This document shows, piece after piece, positions 48,656 through 57,532 of a DNA stretch of 64,000 nt. The stretch comes from an uncultured Ruminococcus sp. GTDB taxonomy: Bacteria > Bacillota > Clostridia > Oscillospirales > Ruminococcaceae. Under the pieces are notes generated by a model. That model saw only the letters and a list, made by a program, of their open reading frames with translations. It was not told the DNA's origin and ran no database searches. Location of the stretch: contig CANQJO010000005.1 of assembly GCA_947624255.1 (NCBI GenBank), forward strand, positions 1 to 64,000, written 5' to 3'. The stretch's first letter is position 1, and every line of letters begins with the position of its first letter. The position numbers were made by a program, and so were the translations under genes.

Positions 48656-49051
48656 ATGAATATTGAGATATATCAGGCTTTCGGGCAGTGGCTCGACGAT
48701 CTTCTCGAAAACAACGAAATGCCCGGTGAAACAAAGGCTTTCAATTTCAACCTCTATGAGGAAAGCATCGAGGAGAGCATATACAGTATTCAGCTCATCG
48801 CTGCCTGCTGTTTTGACGAAAATGACGATGAATGGGCTTGCTCAGAGGTCTGGTCGTCTGAGGAGAATATCTTCTGTGTTGACACCTCCGATGAGGAAAA
48901 AGGTTGGCAGACCGCTCTTGAACTCATCACCTCCCTTGTGAACGAGTATCTTGACAGGGGAAAATATTCCCATATTCTGAAAGCTTCTCAGGCTGTGGGG
49001 ATAGGCTTCGTGGACGGAGATCTGAGCATACTTTATCGGAATAAGGAGTAA
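48656..49051 (+). CDS. Unknown 131-aa acidic protein inside the ior operon
   Basis: It begins one base after iorA's stop and ends four bases before iorB, so it is clearly co-transcribed. The product is acidic and soluble (EIYQAFGQWLDDLLENNEM; FNFNLYEESIEESIYSIQLIAACCFDENDDEW split; EKGWQTALELITSLVNEYLDRGKYSHIL; AVGIGFVDGDLSILYRNK). It has a mixed alpha/beta pattern and no cofactor motif. I do not recognise a family. Its place between the two subunit genes suggests an assembly or regulatory partner. Confidence 0.72.
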   Translation: MNIEIYQAFGQWLDDLLENNEMPGETKAFNFNLYEESIEESIYSIQLIAACCFDENDDEWACSEVWSSEENIFCVDTSDEEKGWQTALELITSLVNEYLDRGKYSHILKASQAVGIGFVDGDLSILYRNKE

Positions 49052-49055
49052 AATT

Positions 49056-49628
49056 ATGGAAACAAGATCTATCATGATAGTCGGTGTCGGCGGTCAAGGC
49101 TCTCTGCTGGCGTCAAGGCTTTTGGGAAACGTCCTGCTCGCACAGGGCTGCGATGTCAAGGTGAGCGAAGTCCACGGAATGTCTCAGAGGGGCGGATCGG
49201 TCGTGACATACGTCAGGTACGGAGATAAGGTATATTCTCCCGTTATTGAAAAGGGAGAGGCTGATGCTGTCATTTCCTTTGAACTGCTTGAGGCTGCACG
49301 CTGTCTTCCTTATTTAAAAAGGGAAGGAAAGCTCATCACTTCAACACAGCAGATAGATCCGATGCCCGTGATAACCGGAGCTGCGGAGTACCCTGCCGAT
49401 CTCGCCGCAAAGCTAAAGGAAAAATGTGCCGATGTGGTCGCCGTTGATGCTCTCGCTCTTGCGGAGCAGGCAGGCTCGGCAAAGGCGTCAAATGTGGTGC
49501 TGATGGGAGTTTTCGCCGCACGTGCCGGTTTCCCTGCCGAATTGTGGCAGAAAGCTATCGAACAGTGTGTGCCGGAAAGGTTTCTCGAACTGAACAAAAA
49601 AGCGTTTGAGCTCGGACTCAGCGCATAA
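49056..49628 (+). CDS. iorB: Indolepyruvate:ferredoxin oxidoreductase, beta subunit
   Basis: A 190-residue gamma/PFOR-domain protein with IMIVGVGGQGSLLASRLLGNVLL, VKVSEVHGMSQRGGSVVTYVRYG and ADAVISFELLEAARCLPYL. It pairs with IorA to form the CoA-dependent oxidoreductase. AAGGAG within the preceding gene's end serves its ATG. paaK follows 13 bases after the stop. Confidence 0.95.
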   Translation: METRSIMIVGVGGQGSLLASRLLGNVLLAQGCDVKVSEVHGMSQRGGSVVTYVRYGDKVYSPVIEKGEADAVISFELLEAARCLPYLKREGKLITSTQQIDPMPVITGAAEYPADLAAKLKEKCADVVAVDALALAEQAGSAKASNVVLMGVFAARAGFPAELWQKAIEQCVPERFLELNKKAFELGLSA

Positions 49629-49641
49629 AGGAGTGATACCA

Positions 49642-50940
49642 ATGGAAAATTATTGGAACAAGGAAATTGAATGTATGTCCCGTGAGGATATGAAAAAACT
49701 ACAGGACGAACGCCTTGTTCAACAGGTGAAACACGTCTATGAGAACGTCCCGTACTACAGAGATCTCATGGACAAAAAAGGCGTAAAGCCCGAAGATATC
49801 AGATCAACGGACGATCTTTACAAGCTGCCTTTTCTGTCCAAGGCTGATCTGAGAGATGCTTACCCCTACGGACTGCTTGCAAAGCCGCTTTCCGAATGTG
49901 TGAGGATACAATCCACCAGCGGCACTACCGGAAAACGTGTCGTTGCGTTCTACACTCAGAATGATATCGACATCTGGGAGGACTGCTGTGCCCGTGCGAT
50001 AGTCGCTGCGGGAGGAACAAACGAGGACGTTTGTCAGGTCTGCTACGGATACGGTCTCTTCACGGGCGGTCCGGGACTTAACGGCGGTTCTCACAAAGTC
50101 GGCTGTCTCACACTGCCGATGAGCTCCGGCAATACAGAGCGGCAGATACAATTCATGCTTGATCTCGGCTCGACAATTCTGTGCTGTACGCCGTCATATG
50201 CCGCTTACATAGGCGAAACGCTCCACGATATGGGATACACCACCGATGACATCAAGCTCAAAGCCGGCATCTTCGGCGCTGAGCCGTGGACTGAGGAGAT
50301 GCGCCGCTCTATAGAGAGATCTCTCGGCATCAAGGCGTATGATATCTACGGTCTTACCGAGACAAGCGGTCCGGGTGTGTCGTTTGAGTGTTCGGAACAG
50401 ACGGGTATGCACATCAATGAGGATCACTTTATCCCTGAGATAATTGATCCCGAAACAGGTGAAGTCCTTCCGGAGGGCGCTGTCGGAGAGCTTGTATTCA
50501 CAAGCATCACGAAGGAGGCATTTCCGCTTCTTCGCTACAGAACTCGTGACCTTTGCAGGCTCTCACGGGAAAAATGCTCATGCGGACGCACGCTCATCAA
50601 AATGACAAAGCCGATGGGCAGAAGCGATGATATGCTCATCATCAGAGGAGTAAACGTGTTCCCATCGCAGATTGAAACTGTTCTGATAGATCAGGGCTAT
50701 ACTCCGAATTATCTCATTGAGGTGGATCGTGTGAATAACACCGATACTCTCGACATTAGCGTTGAGATGAAACCCGGGCAGATCCCTGAGCAGACGGCAG
50801 ATCATGAAAAAGCTCTTGCCGCAGCGATAAAAACTATGCTTGGGATAAGTCCGAAGGTACATCTTGTATCGCCGAAATCAATTACAAGAAGTGAGGGCAA
50901 GGCTGTCAGAGTAATTGACAGGCGCAAGCTTCACGATTAA
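49642..50940 (+). CDS. paaK: Phenylacetate-CoA ligase-type enzyme
   Basis: A 432-residue AMP-forming ligase of the PaaK family. Motifs are the N-terminal QVKHVYENVPYYRDLMD, the AMP loop IQSTSGTTGKRVVAFYT, YGYGLFTGGPGLNGG, DIYGLTETSGPGVSFEC, LLRYRTRDLCRL and the C-terminal GRSDDMLIIRGVNVFPSQIE. It activates phenylacetate or related aryl acids to CoA thioesters. Next to iorAB, it can run aryl acid to aryl-CoA to aryl-pyruvate, or the reverse with ATP gain. The ATG at 49642 follows AAAGGAG. Confidence 0.94.
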   Translation: MENYWNKEIECMSREDMKKLQDERLVQQVKHVYENVPYYRDLMDKKGVKPEDIRSTDDLYKLPFLSKADLRDAYPYGLLAKPLSECVRIQSTSGTTGKRVVAFYTQNDIDIWEDCCARAIVAAGGTNEDVCQVCYGYGLFTGGPGLNGGSHKVGCLTLPMSSGNTERQIQFMLDLGSTILCCTPSYAAYIGETLHDMGYTTDDIKLKAGIFGAEPWTEEMRRSIERSLGIKAYDIYGLTETSGPGVSFECSEQTGMHINEDHFIPEIIDPETGEVLPEGAVGELVFTSITKEAFPLLRYRTRDLCRLSREKCSCGRTLIKMTKPMGRSDDMLIIRGVNVFPSQIETVLIDQGYTPNYLIEVDRVNNTDTLDISVEMKPGQIPEQTADHEKALAAAIKTMLGISPKVHLVSPKSITRSEGKAVRVIDRRKLHD

Positions 50941-51018
50941 GTCAAACTCCGTTGTAAAGGCTCTGTACGCTTGATGTGTACAGGCTCTGACGGTGAAATA
51001 TAATTTAAGAGGTGCAAT

Positions 51019-51234
51019 ATGAAAGTAAAACTTTTTTCCACAAACTATCTCCCCGAAAACGAGAGATACAACAAGTTCGATGCTTTTGAGGAGGAGCTTA
51101 ACAAGTTTCTTGCATCGGTAAAGGTCATCGACGTTAAGTTCAGCACAGCGGCAGGAATGTGCCACGATATGCAGACAAAGGCAAACGAATACCGTGACGA
51201 CTTTTCCGCACTCGTTCTCTACGAGGATAAGTGA
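51019..51234 (+). CDS. Small unknown protein, 71 aa
   Basis: A short soluble protein (MKVKLFSTNYLPENERYNKF..EEELNKFLASVKVIDVKFSTAAG..FSALVLYEDK) with an alternating strand-helix-strand pattern. GAGGTG precedes the ATG. It lies 78 bases after paaK and may belong to that transcript. No family is recognised. Confidence 0.62.
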   Translation: MKVKLFSTNYLPENERYNKFDAFEEELNKFLASVKVIDVKFSTAAGMCHDMQTKANEYRDDFSALVLYEDK

Positions 51235-51268
51235 TTCTGCCGGAGTAATACTCTCCCGGTAAAATTAA

Positions 51269-51298
51269 GGCAATATCGCACAAACGTGCGGTATTGCC
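51269..51298 (+). terminator. Strong 13-bp hairpin after the 71-aa gene
   Basis: GGCAATATCGCAC pairs with GTGCGGTATTGCC (one T-G pair) around AAAC. No long T-run follows (CTGAGTGCTTTTC), so it may be a weak terminator or an mRNA end-protecting hairpin. Confidence 0.6.
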
Positions 51299-51379
51299 CT
51301 GAGTGCTTTTCAAGGGGAGTACAGATCGCAAAAGGCAGATCAAGGCTGCCTGAATTAAAACAATTAAGGAGTGTTTTTT

Positions 51380-52483
51380 ATGAACATGAAGATGATCGCC
51401 GCAGGTGCAGCGGCTTTAATGTGTGCATCATTCACCGGCTGCGGAGATTCCGGCAGCGGAAAAAGCAGTAAAGGCAGTGCATCAGCAAGCGGAGAATATT
51501 ACATGATGCACATCAACGGAATGAAAGAATATGATGATATAGAGAACCTCGATGAAGCCATTGAAGATGACATCGACAGAGAATATATGAGCAGCGTTGA
51601 TATTACACTTGACAAAAAGAATTTTGAAGTGGGTATCGGTGCTAAGATGTACGATGCATGGTATGAAGGAAAATACTCTGTCGGCAATGACGATGCAATT
51701 GAGTTTGAATATGATTCATATCATGTTAAATCAGAAGATGACGAGGAAACTGTCTTTGAATGCAGTGAAGAGCGTTTGGAAGAAATGGAAGAGGATCTGG
51801 AATGGGCACAGGAAATCAATGCAGATTTTTCTTCCTCAGAAGAAGACTTTCGTAAAGCCATAACGATATTAAATGAGAACAAACGCATTGAGACTATGCT
51901 CGAAATGAATGAGTCGGGTACAGCTCCTTTCCGTATTGCTCCGCCCATATCTGCTAATGATAGGAATGAGTTCAATATAATGCCTAATTTTTTGCCCATA
52001 ATAGGATCACAAAAAAATGATGACGAGGTGGTAACGTACAAGCACAAAGGCGACTTTCTCTGTGTTGATACATACGGCTTTGAGCTTGACGGCAAATACA
52101 GAGCCGGCGATGATTTCACCATAAACTATGATCCCATTGATGCAATGACCGATTTTAAATATTCCGGATTTTATTGGGATGGTGGTTTCGGTGATGAAAT
52201 AGATGAAGAAATTGCTCAACGATGGGTCAATAGATATGAAATTAGTTTCAAGGCGGATGATCTTGATACGACCTTGGAGTTTTCAGACGGCGAATGGGAA
52301 TGGTACAACAGCGAGGGCGACCTTATAAACAACGGCGAATACCTCGAAAGCAAAGATCACAAGGGACTTGTATATATGTTCACAACTGAAGACAGCGAGA
52401 TTGATAAGGAAACATTAGGCAGTATGTTCTTCTACATAGATGACGGTGAAATATACTATCCCGGCTTTATAAAGGTTGACTGA
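51380..52483 (+). CDS. Lipoprotein of unknown function
   Basis: A 367-residue lipoprotein with lipobox FTGC (Cys near 21), a short Gly/Ser linker and a long acidic extracellular part. It resembles Ruminococcus/Clostridium lipoproteins with an internal beta-rich pattern repeated twice (EVGIGAKMYDAWYEGKYSVGND..; DTTLEFSDGEWEWYNSEGDLINNGEYLES). No catalytic motif is seen. The ATG at 51380 is set by AAGGA nine bases before; a GTG at 51371 is too close to that site. Confidence 0.78.
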   Translation: MNMKMIAAGAAALMCASFTGCGDSGSGKSSKGSASASGEYYMMHINGMKEYDDIENLDEAIEDDIDREYMSSVDITLDKKNFEVGIGAKMYDAWYEGKYSVGNDDAIEFEYDSYHVKSEDDEETVFECSEERLEEMEEDLEWAQEINADFSSSEEDFRKAITILNENKRIETMLEMNESGTAPFRIAPPISANDRNEFNIMPNFLPIIGSQKNDDEVVTYKHKGDFLCVDTYGFELDGKYRAGDDFTINYDPIDAMTDFKYSGFYWDGGFGDEIDEEIAQRWVNRYEISFKADDLDTTLEFSDGEWEWYNSEGDLINNGEYLESKDHKGLVYMFTTEDSEIDKETLGSMFFYIDDGEIYYPGFIKVD

Positions 52484-52571
52484 TGTTTTATCCTCATTGT
52501 CAAAAAAATGACTCGGTATATGTGCAACGTGTATAAAAAATGAGGTTTTATGATTTTTATTTTCAAATCCC

Positions 52572-52601
52572 TTGACAAATTTCATAGCCGTGTTGTATAA
52601 T
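52572..52601 (+). promoter_or_regulatory. Promoter of the zinc-ribbon protein gene
   Basis: TTGACA (52572-52577), an 18-bp spacer and TATAAT (52596-52601), 48 bases before the ATG. Confidence 0.82.
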
Positions 52602-52649
52602 ATAAATGTGATATTTACGAGAAAATTGTCCCGACAGGAGTGATGTAAA

Positions 52650-53084
52650 ATGAGTATTCTCGGTAAATTCAATGACGCCGGCAGAGGCGTTTCCGAAAAG
52701 GCTAAGAGCATTTCCGAAGCCAACAACCTTAAAAGAAAGATCCTCTACGAGGAGGAAAGGATCGTTGAGATCTTTACCGATATCGGCAAAAAATATTACA
52801 AAAATCCTAACGAAGATCCCGCTGCTCTGAAGGTCCTCTGCGATGATATTGATACAAGGCGCAGAAGGATCAAGAAAATGCGCTATGAGCTCAACGGCAT
52901 CAGAGGCTATAAGATCTGTCCGAAGTGCGATGCAGAGGTAAACGAGCGTTTCCAGTTCTGCGGTCGCTGCGGTGCAAGACTCCCCGATATGGAGGACGAG
53001 GACTTTATGTCCCTTGAGCCGAATGACTACTATACAGAAAGCAGCAATAACTTCTTCAACGCCGATTCAAACAAGAATTATTGA
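52650..53084 (+). CDS. Coiled-coil protein with C-terminal-half zinc ribbon
   Basis: A 144-residue cytoplasmic protein. The N-terminal half is helical and charged (KAKSISEANNLKRKILYEEERIVEIF), likely coiled coil. The zinc ribbon follows at about residues 90-113 (CPKCDAEVNERFQFCGRCGARL, split by CxxC pairs), and the tail is acidic. The type is common in Clostridia and often annotated only as zinc ribbon. It has its own promoter and terminator, so it is a single-gene unit. Confidence 0.78.
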   Translation: MSILGKFNDAGRGVSEKAKSISEANNLKRKILYEEERIVEIFTDIGKKYYKNPNEDPAALKVLCDDIDTRRRRIKKMRYELNGIRGYKICPKCDAEVNERFQFCGRCGARLPDMEDEDFMSLEPNDYYTESSNNFFNADSNKNY

Positions 53085-53090
53085 TAGCAG

Positions 53091-53124
53091 AAGCTGCTCC
53101 ACAATGGGAGCAGCTTTCTTTTTA
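53091..53124. terminator. Bidirectional terminator after the zinc-ribbon gene
   Basis: GAAGCTGCTCC pairs with GGGAGCAGCTTTC around an ACAAT loop, followed by TTTTT. It overlaps the end of the convergent CmpB-type gene. Confidence 0.85.
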
Positions 53125-53529
53125 AGGAGCTTTTGCCGTTATTTCCGACTGCCGCTCAAATCTCATTCTTATAAGTTTACAGAGATAATACGCCGGTATA
53201 CACAGCATGAACCATGCAATGCTGAACGGCAGACATATCTGTCCCAGAAAATTCAGCGGAATTTCAGAGTAATCCCACACATTCCAGTGCATAATAATGT
53301 TGTCGAATACTCCCACCGCAAGCTCAAGCAGCGTTATCAGCAATGCGCCGAGAAAGCAGCTGCGTATCAGTGTCATTGTGCGGCGGCTGTTTATTGCGTA
53401 AAGCGATGCAAGGACAAGCCCTCCCGTAAGCGACATAGTCCAGTGAGTGTAACCACGGTTAAGTATCTCTATAAGGCTGTAAATAAAATATCCCATAAGA
53501 AATGAATATGTGTACTGACCAAGTTTCAT
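53122..53529 (-). CDS. Small membrane protein, ABC-trans_CmpB (DUF1113)-like
   Basis: A 135-residue protein with four membrane helices and the family signature around VWDYSEIPLNFLGQICLPFS in its second half, plus IEILNRGYTHWTMSLTGG in the first. The family is named as a putative ABC permease, but no transport evidence is visible. The start at 53529 (MKLGQYTY) is chosen for a GAGGTC site; an in-frame ATG at 53562 lacks one. Confidence 0.8.
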   Translation of the reverse strand: MKLGQYTYSFLMGYFIYSLIEILNRGYTHWTMSLTGGLVLASLYAINSRRTMTLIRSCFLGALLITLLELAVGVFDNIIMHWNVWDYSEIPLNFLGQICLPFSIAWFMLCIPAYYLCKLIRMRFERQSEITAKAP

Positions 53530-53628
53530 GCGGTGTGACCTCGTTCCTTTTTGTAATAACACTATTTAGTATTTCCCGTTTTTTGAAAAATATTCCGCTT
53601 TGCGAAATTTTATGAAAGGTGATCATCT

Positions 53629-55116
53629 ATGCGAAAAAGCTGTATCCTAATGCATATTTCAAGCCTCCCATCAGAGTACGGCATCGGCAAAATCGGCAGG
53701 CACGCCTTTGCCTTTGTGGACTTTCTCAAAAGCTGCGGCGTGAGCTGCTGGCAGATATTACCACTTTCTCCTACCGGCTATGGAGACTCTCCGTATCAGT
53801 CCTTTTCTGTAAATGCCGGAAATCCATACTTCATTGACTTTGAGATCCTTGAGGGTGACGGTCTGCTTGAACATCACGAATTTGCCTCCCTCGACTGGGA
53901 GACAGAATACGGCAAGGTGGATTACAGTCTAATTTACGATAAGTGCTTTGATGTTCTGAGGCTCGCTTACTCACGGTTCAAGGCATCGAAATTTCCGGCA
54001 TATAGAAAATTCTGCGATGAGAATTCGGACTGGCTGGAGGAATACGGTCTGTTCATGGCGTTGAAATCCCAAAACGGCGGCAAGCCATGGACAGAATGGG
54101 AGAACGATATCTCCATGCACAAGCCGAAAGCCGTTGCAGAGGCAAAAAAACTCCTGAAAAAGGAGATCGGATTCCACAAGTTTGTGCAGTTCAATTTCTA
54201 CAGACAGTGGAATGAGCTGAAAAAATATGCCAACGATAACGGCATAGAAATAATCGGAGATATCCCTATCTACTGCGCTTTAGACAGCGTGGAGGCTTGG
54301 TCGGATCACAAGCTCTTCCTCTTTGACAGAAAACGCCGTCCCGTTTCGGTAGCAGGCTGTCCGCCCGATGAATTTTCTCCGACAGGACAGCTCTGGGGAA
54401 ATCCGCTCTATGATTGGGAGTATCACAAAAAAACAGGCTTCAAATGGTGGATAAGCCGCATTGAAAATGCAGCAAAGCTATACGATATCGTCAGGATCGA
54501 CCACTTCCGGGGATTTGAGAGTTTCTACACGATACCGTTCGGCAGCAAGGATGCCGTGGTGGGTGAATGGAAAAAAGGTCCGGGATATGAGCTGTTCCGC
54601 CTTGCGGAGGAAAAACTCGGCAGGCTGAATATCATCGCCGAAGATCTTGGATTCATTACGCCGGAGGTGCGTGAGCTGCTCGATCAATGCGGATATCCCG
54701 GAATGAAGGTGCTGCAATTCGGCTTTGACAACTGTGAGAATGAGCATCTTCCGCATAATTTCACAACCACAAACTGCTACGCATATACAGGCACTCATGA
54801 CAACGAAACACTCGTCGGCATGGTGGAGAATATGCCCCGCAAGAATCTGAAATTTGCCAAAAAATACCTCAATGTGAAAAAGAAGCAGGATATCCCCATG
54901 GCAATAGTGCGTGCGGCGTGGGCAAGCGTTGCTCAGGTGGCTGCCGCTCAGATACAGGATTTCCTCGGCTCGGGAAAGGACTGCCGTATGAATACGCCCT
55001 CTGTTCTTGGCGGCAACTGGCAGTTCAGGATCTCTGAAAGCGATCTCACTCCCGAGCTTGCAAAAAAAATCAGAAAACTCAATATGCTTTACAACAGACA
55101 CAGCCTGACAAAATAG
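53629..55116 (+). CDS. malQ: 4-alpha-glucanotransferase (amylomaltase)
   Basis: A 495-residue GH77 enzyme that transfers maltosyl units between alpha-1,4-glucans in the cytoplasm. Motifs are SLPSEYGIGKIG at the start, SCWQILPLSPTGYGDSPYQSFS, EIIGDIPIYCALDSVEAWSD, VAGCPPDEFSPTGQLWGNPLYDW, YDIVRIDHFRGFESFY with the catalytic Asp, IIAEDLGFITPEV with the acid/base Glu, and TGTHDNETLVGM. AAAGGTG precedes the ATG. glgP follows after 25 bases, a classical pair for glycogen or maltodextrin use. Confidence 0.96.
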   Translation: MRKSCILMHISSLPSEYGIGKIGRHAFAFVDFLKSCGVSCWQILPLSPTGYGDSPYQSFSVNAGNPYFIDFEILEGDGLLEHHEFASLDWETEYGKVDYSLIYDKCFDVLRLAYSRFKASKFPAYRKFCDENSDWLEEYGLFMALKSQNGGKPWTEWENDISMHKPKAVAEAKKLLKKEIGFHKFVQFNFYRQWNELKKYANDNGIEIIGDIPIYCALDSVEAWSDHKLFLFDRKRRPVSVAGCPPDEFSPTGQLWGNPLYDWEYHKKTGFKWWISRIENAAKLYDIVRIDHFRGFESFYTIPFGSKDAVVGEWKKGPGYELFRLAEEKLGRLNIIAEDLGFITPEVRELLDQCGYPGMKVLQFGFDNCENEHLPHNFTTTNCYAYTGTHDNETLVGMVENMPRKNLKFAKKYLNVKKKQDIPMAIVRAAWASVAQVAAAQIQDFLGSGKDCRMNTPSVLGGNWQFRISESDLTPELAKKIRKLNMLYNRHSLTK

Positions 55117-55141
55117 TCGGAGCTGTAAAAAGGAGAACATC

Positions 55142-57490
55142 ATGGATAAAACATTGTTTATGGAAAAATTTACCGCAAAGCTCCCCGAAGACATAAAAAC
55201 TGCCACCCCCCAGCAACTCCACAATGCTCTTGGCGAAACTGTTATGCAGATGTACGGCGATAATTGGAATTCAAGCCGCCGCACTCATCTTGAAAACAGG
55301 CGTGCAGCGTATCTCTCCATGGAATTTCTTGTGGGACGTGCCGTTTACAATAATCTGCTCTGTCTCGGCATTTATGACGAAGTAGAGGAGGTCTTCTCGC
55401 AGCTTGGCATCTCACTTGCCGACCTTGAAGTCATTGAAGATGCGGCTCTCGGAAACGGCGGTCTGGGGCGGCTTGCAGCCTGCTTCCTCGACAGCGCTGC
55501 CTCTCTCGATATCCCCCTTGACGGATACGGCATACGCTATAAGTACGGAATTTTCAAGCAGCTTATCGTTGACGGTTTCCAGAAAGAGGAAATGGATAAT
55601 TGGACTAAATACGGCGACTGCTGGTCAAAACGCTGCGATGAGGATACCGTCCTCATTGAGTATAACGGTCAGTCGGTGCTTGCCGTTCCATATGATATGC
55701 CCGTTTTTGGCTGCAAGACCGATAATGTGGGAACTCTTCGCCTCTGGCAGTCTGAACCGGTCAATGAATTCAACTTCAATGCCTTCAACGATCAGGAGTA
55801 TATAAAGGCTTCAAAGGATAAAATTCTTGCCGAGGATATCTCACGTGTTCTCTACCCGAATGACGATACAAACGAGGGAAAATTACTCCGGCTGAAACAG
55901 CAGTATTTCTTTAGCAGTGCGTCACTGACGGACATTATTCGCAAGCATAAGAAGCTCCACGGCTCGCTTGATACACTTCCGGAGTACGTTTCTGTTCAGC
56001 TTAATGACACCCACCCGGTAATATCTATCCCGGAGCTTATAAGACAGCTTGTGGACAATGAGGGCTATACCTTTGAAAAAGCCCTTGATATCGCAAAGAA
56101 AGTCTTCAACTACACGAATCATACCATAATGCAGGAGGCTCTTGAAAAATGGCAGTGCGATCTGATTGAGGGACTGCTGCCCCGGATATACGAGATCATC
56201 TTCCGGATCAATGAGGCTCTCATTTCTGAATTGTACGCCCGTGACGTACCTCGTGATACTATCACCGGTCTGAAGATCATTAAGGGAGGTTTTGTCCATA
56301 TGGCGGATATGGCGTGCTATGCCTCAAGCCATGTGAACGGTGTTGCAGAAATACACACACAAATTCTGAAAGACAGTGTCCTTGCAGACTGGTACAAGCT
56401 GTTTCCGGAGAGATTCCTCAACGAAACAAACGGCATCACACAGCGCCGTTGGCTCGCACTGTGCAATATGGAGCTTTCAAGCCTTATCACGGAGCTTTTG
56501 GGAAGTGATGATTGGATCGTAGATCTCAGCCGCCTGAGAGAGCTTGATAAATTCGCCGATGATGATGAGATACTCCGGAGATTTATCGCCATAAAGCAGA
56601 AAAAGAAATCACAGCTTGCTGATTTTGTCCTTTCACATGACGGAGCGGAGATCTCTCCTGATTCTGTTTTTGACATTCAGATAAAACGTCTTCACGAATA
56701 CAAGAGACAGCTGTTGAACGCATTCTCCATACTTTGGATATACTATGGAATAAAGGACGGCTCGATCACCGATTTTACGCCTACGACATTCATCTTCGGA
56801 GCTAAGGCGGCTCCCGGATACAGGCGTGCAAAAGCCATTATCAAATACATTAACGAGATCGCTAAGCTTGTTTCCTCCGACCCGCATACAAAGGATCTCA
56901 TCAAGGTAGTGTTTGTGCAGAACTACAACGTCTCCTATGCAGAGAAGCTCGTTGCCGCTGCCGACATTTCAGAGCAGATCTCCACTGCCGGAACAGAGGC
57001 ATCCGGTACGGGCAATATGAAACTCATGCTTAACGGCGCTGTGACACTCGGAACATATGACGGCGCAAATATTGAGATCGTTCGGGAGGCAGGCGAGGAA
57101 AACAACTACATCTTCGGCGCACGAGTTGAAGAGCTTGCCGAGATACTCCCCGGCTATGACAGCCGCAGGATCTTTGTGGATGAACCCATGATACGCCGTG
57201 TTGTATCCTCTCTTATTGACGGAACAGTCTCTGACGGCGGATCGGGCGATTTCCGTGAGCTTTACACTGCACTGCTTGACGGAGCAAGCTGGCACGCTCC
57301 CGACCACTACTATCTGCTCGGAGATCTGAAAAGCTATGTTGAAACAAAGCTGCGGTGCATAAGCGACTATAACAGCGATCGCCTTGCTTTTGCAAAAAAA
57401 CAATGGCTGAATATGTGCCGTGCCGGAAAGTTCAGCTCTGACCGCACAATTGCCGACTATGCCGAGAATATATGGAAAATTCGTAAATAA
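55142..57490 (+). CDS. glgP: Glycogen/maltodextrin phosphorylase
   Basis: A 782-residue GT35 enzyme releasing glucose-1-phosphate from alpha-1,4-glucans. Motifs are AAYLSMEFLVGRAVYNNL, EDAALGNGGLGRLAACFLDS, YGIRYKYGIFKQ, VQLNDTHPVISIPELIRQL, NETNGITQRRWL, FDIQIKRLHEYKRQLLN and the PLP-lysine block EASGTGNMKLMLNGAVTLG followed by DGANIEI. The protein lacks long regulatory extensions, as usual in bacteria. AAAGGAG precedes the ATG. Transcription ends at the hairpin at 57491. Confidence 0.96.
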   Translation: MDKTLFMEKFTAKLPEDIKTATPQQLHNALGETVMQMYGDNWNSSRRTHLENRRAAYLSMEFLVGRAVYNNLLCLGIYDEVEEVFSQLGISLADLEVIEDAALGNGGLGRLAACFLDSAASLDIPLDGYGIRYKYGIFKQLIVDGFQKEEMDNWTKYGDCWSKRCDEDTVLIEYNGQSVLAVPYDMPVFGCKTDNVGTLRLWQSEPVNEFNFNAFNDQEYIKASKDKILAEDISRVLYPNDDTNEGKLLRLKQQYFFSSASLTDIIRKHKKLHGSLDTLPEYVSVQLNDTHPVISIPELIRQLVDNEGYTFEKALDIAKKVFNYTNHTIMQEALEKWQCDLIEGLLPRIYEIIFRINEALISELYARDVPRDTITGLKIIKGGFVHMADMACYASSHVNGVAEIHTQILKDSVLADWYKLFPERFLNETNGITQRRWLALCNMELSSLITELLGSDDWIVDLSRLRELDKFADDDEILRRFIAIKQKKKSQLADFVLSHDGAEISPDSVFDIQIKRLHEYKRQLLNAFSILWIYYGIKDGSITDFTPTTFIFGAKAAPGYRRAKAIIKYINEIAKLVSSDPHTKDLIKVVFVQNYNVSYAEKLVAAADISEQISTAGTEASGTGNMKLMLNGAVTLGTYDGANIEIVREAGEENNYIFGARVEELAEILPGYDSRRIFVDEPMIRRVVSSLIDGTVSDGGSGDFRELYTALLDGASWHAPDHYYLLGDLKSYVETKLRCISDYNSDRLAFAKKQWLNMCRAGKFSSDRTIADYAENIWKIRK

Positions 57491-57524
57491 AAAAACGGAC
57501 TGCTTTTTACGGCAGTCCGTTTTT
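57491..57524. terminator. Bidirectional terminator after glgP
   Basis: AAAAACGGACTGC pairs with GCAGTCCGTTTTT around a TTTTTACG-type loop, giving T-runs for both strands. Confidence 0.92.
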
Positions 57525-57532
57525 GCTATTCA

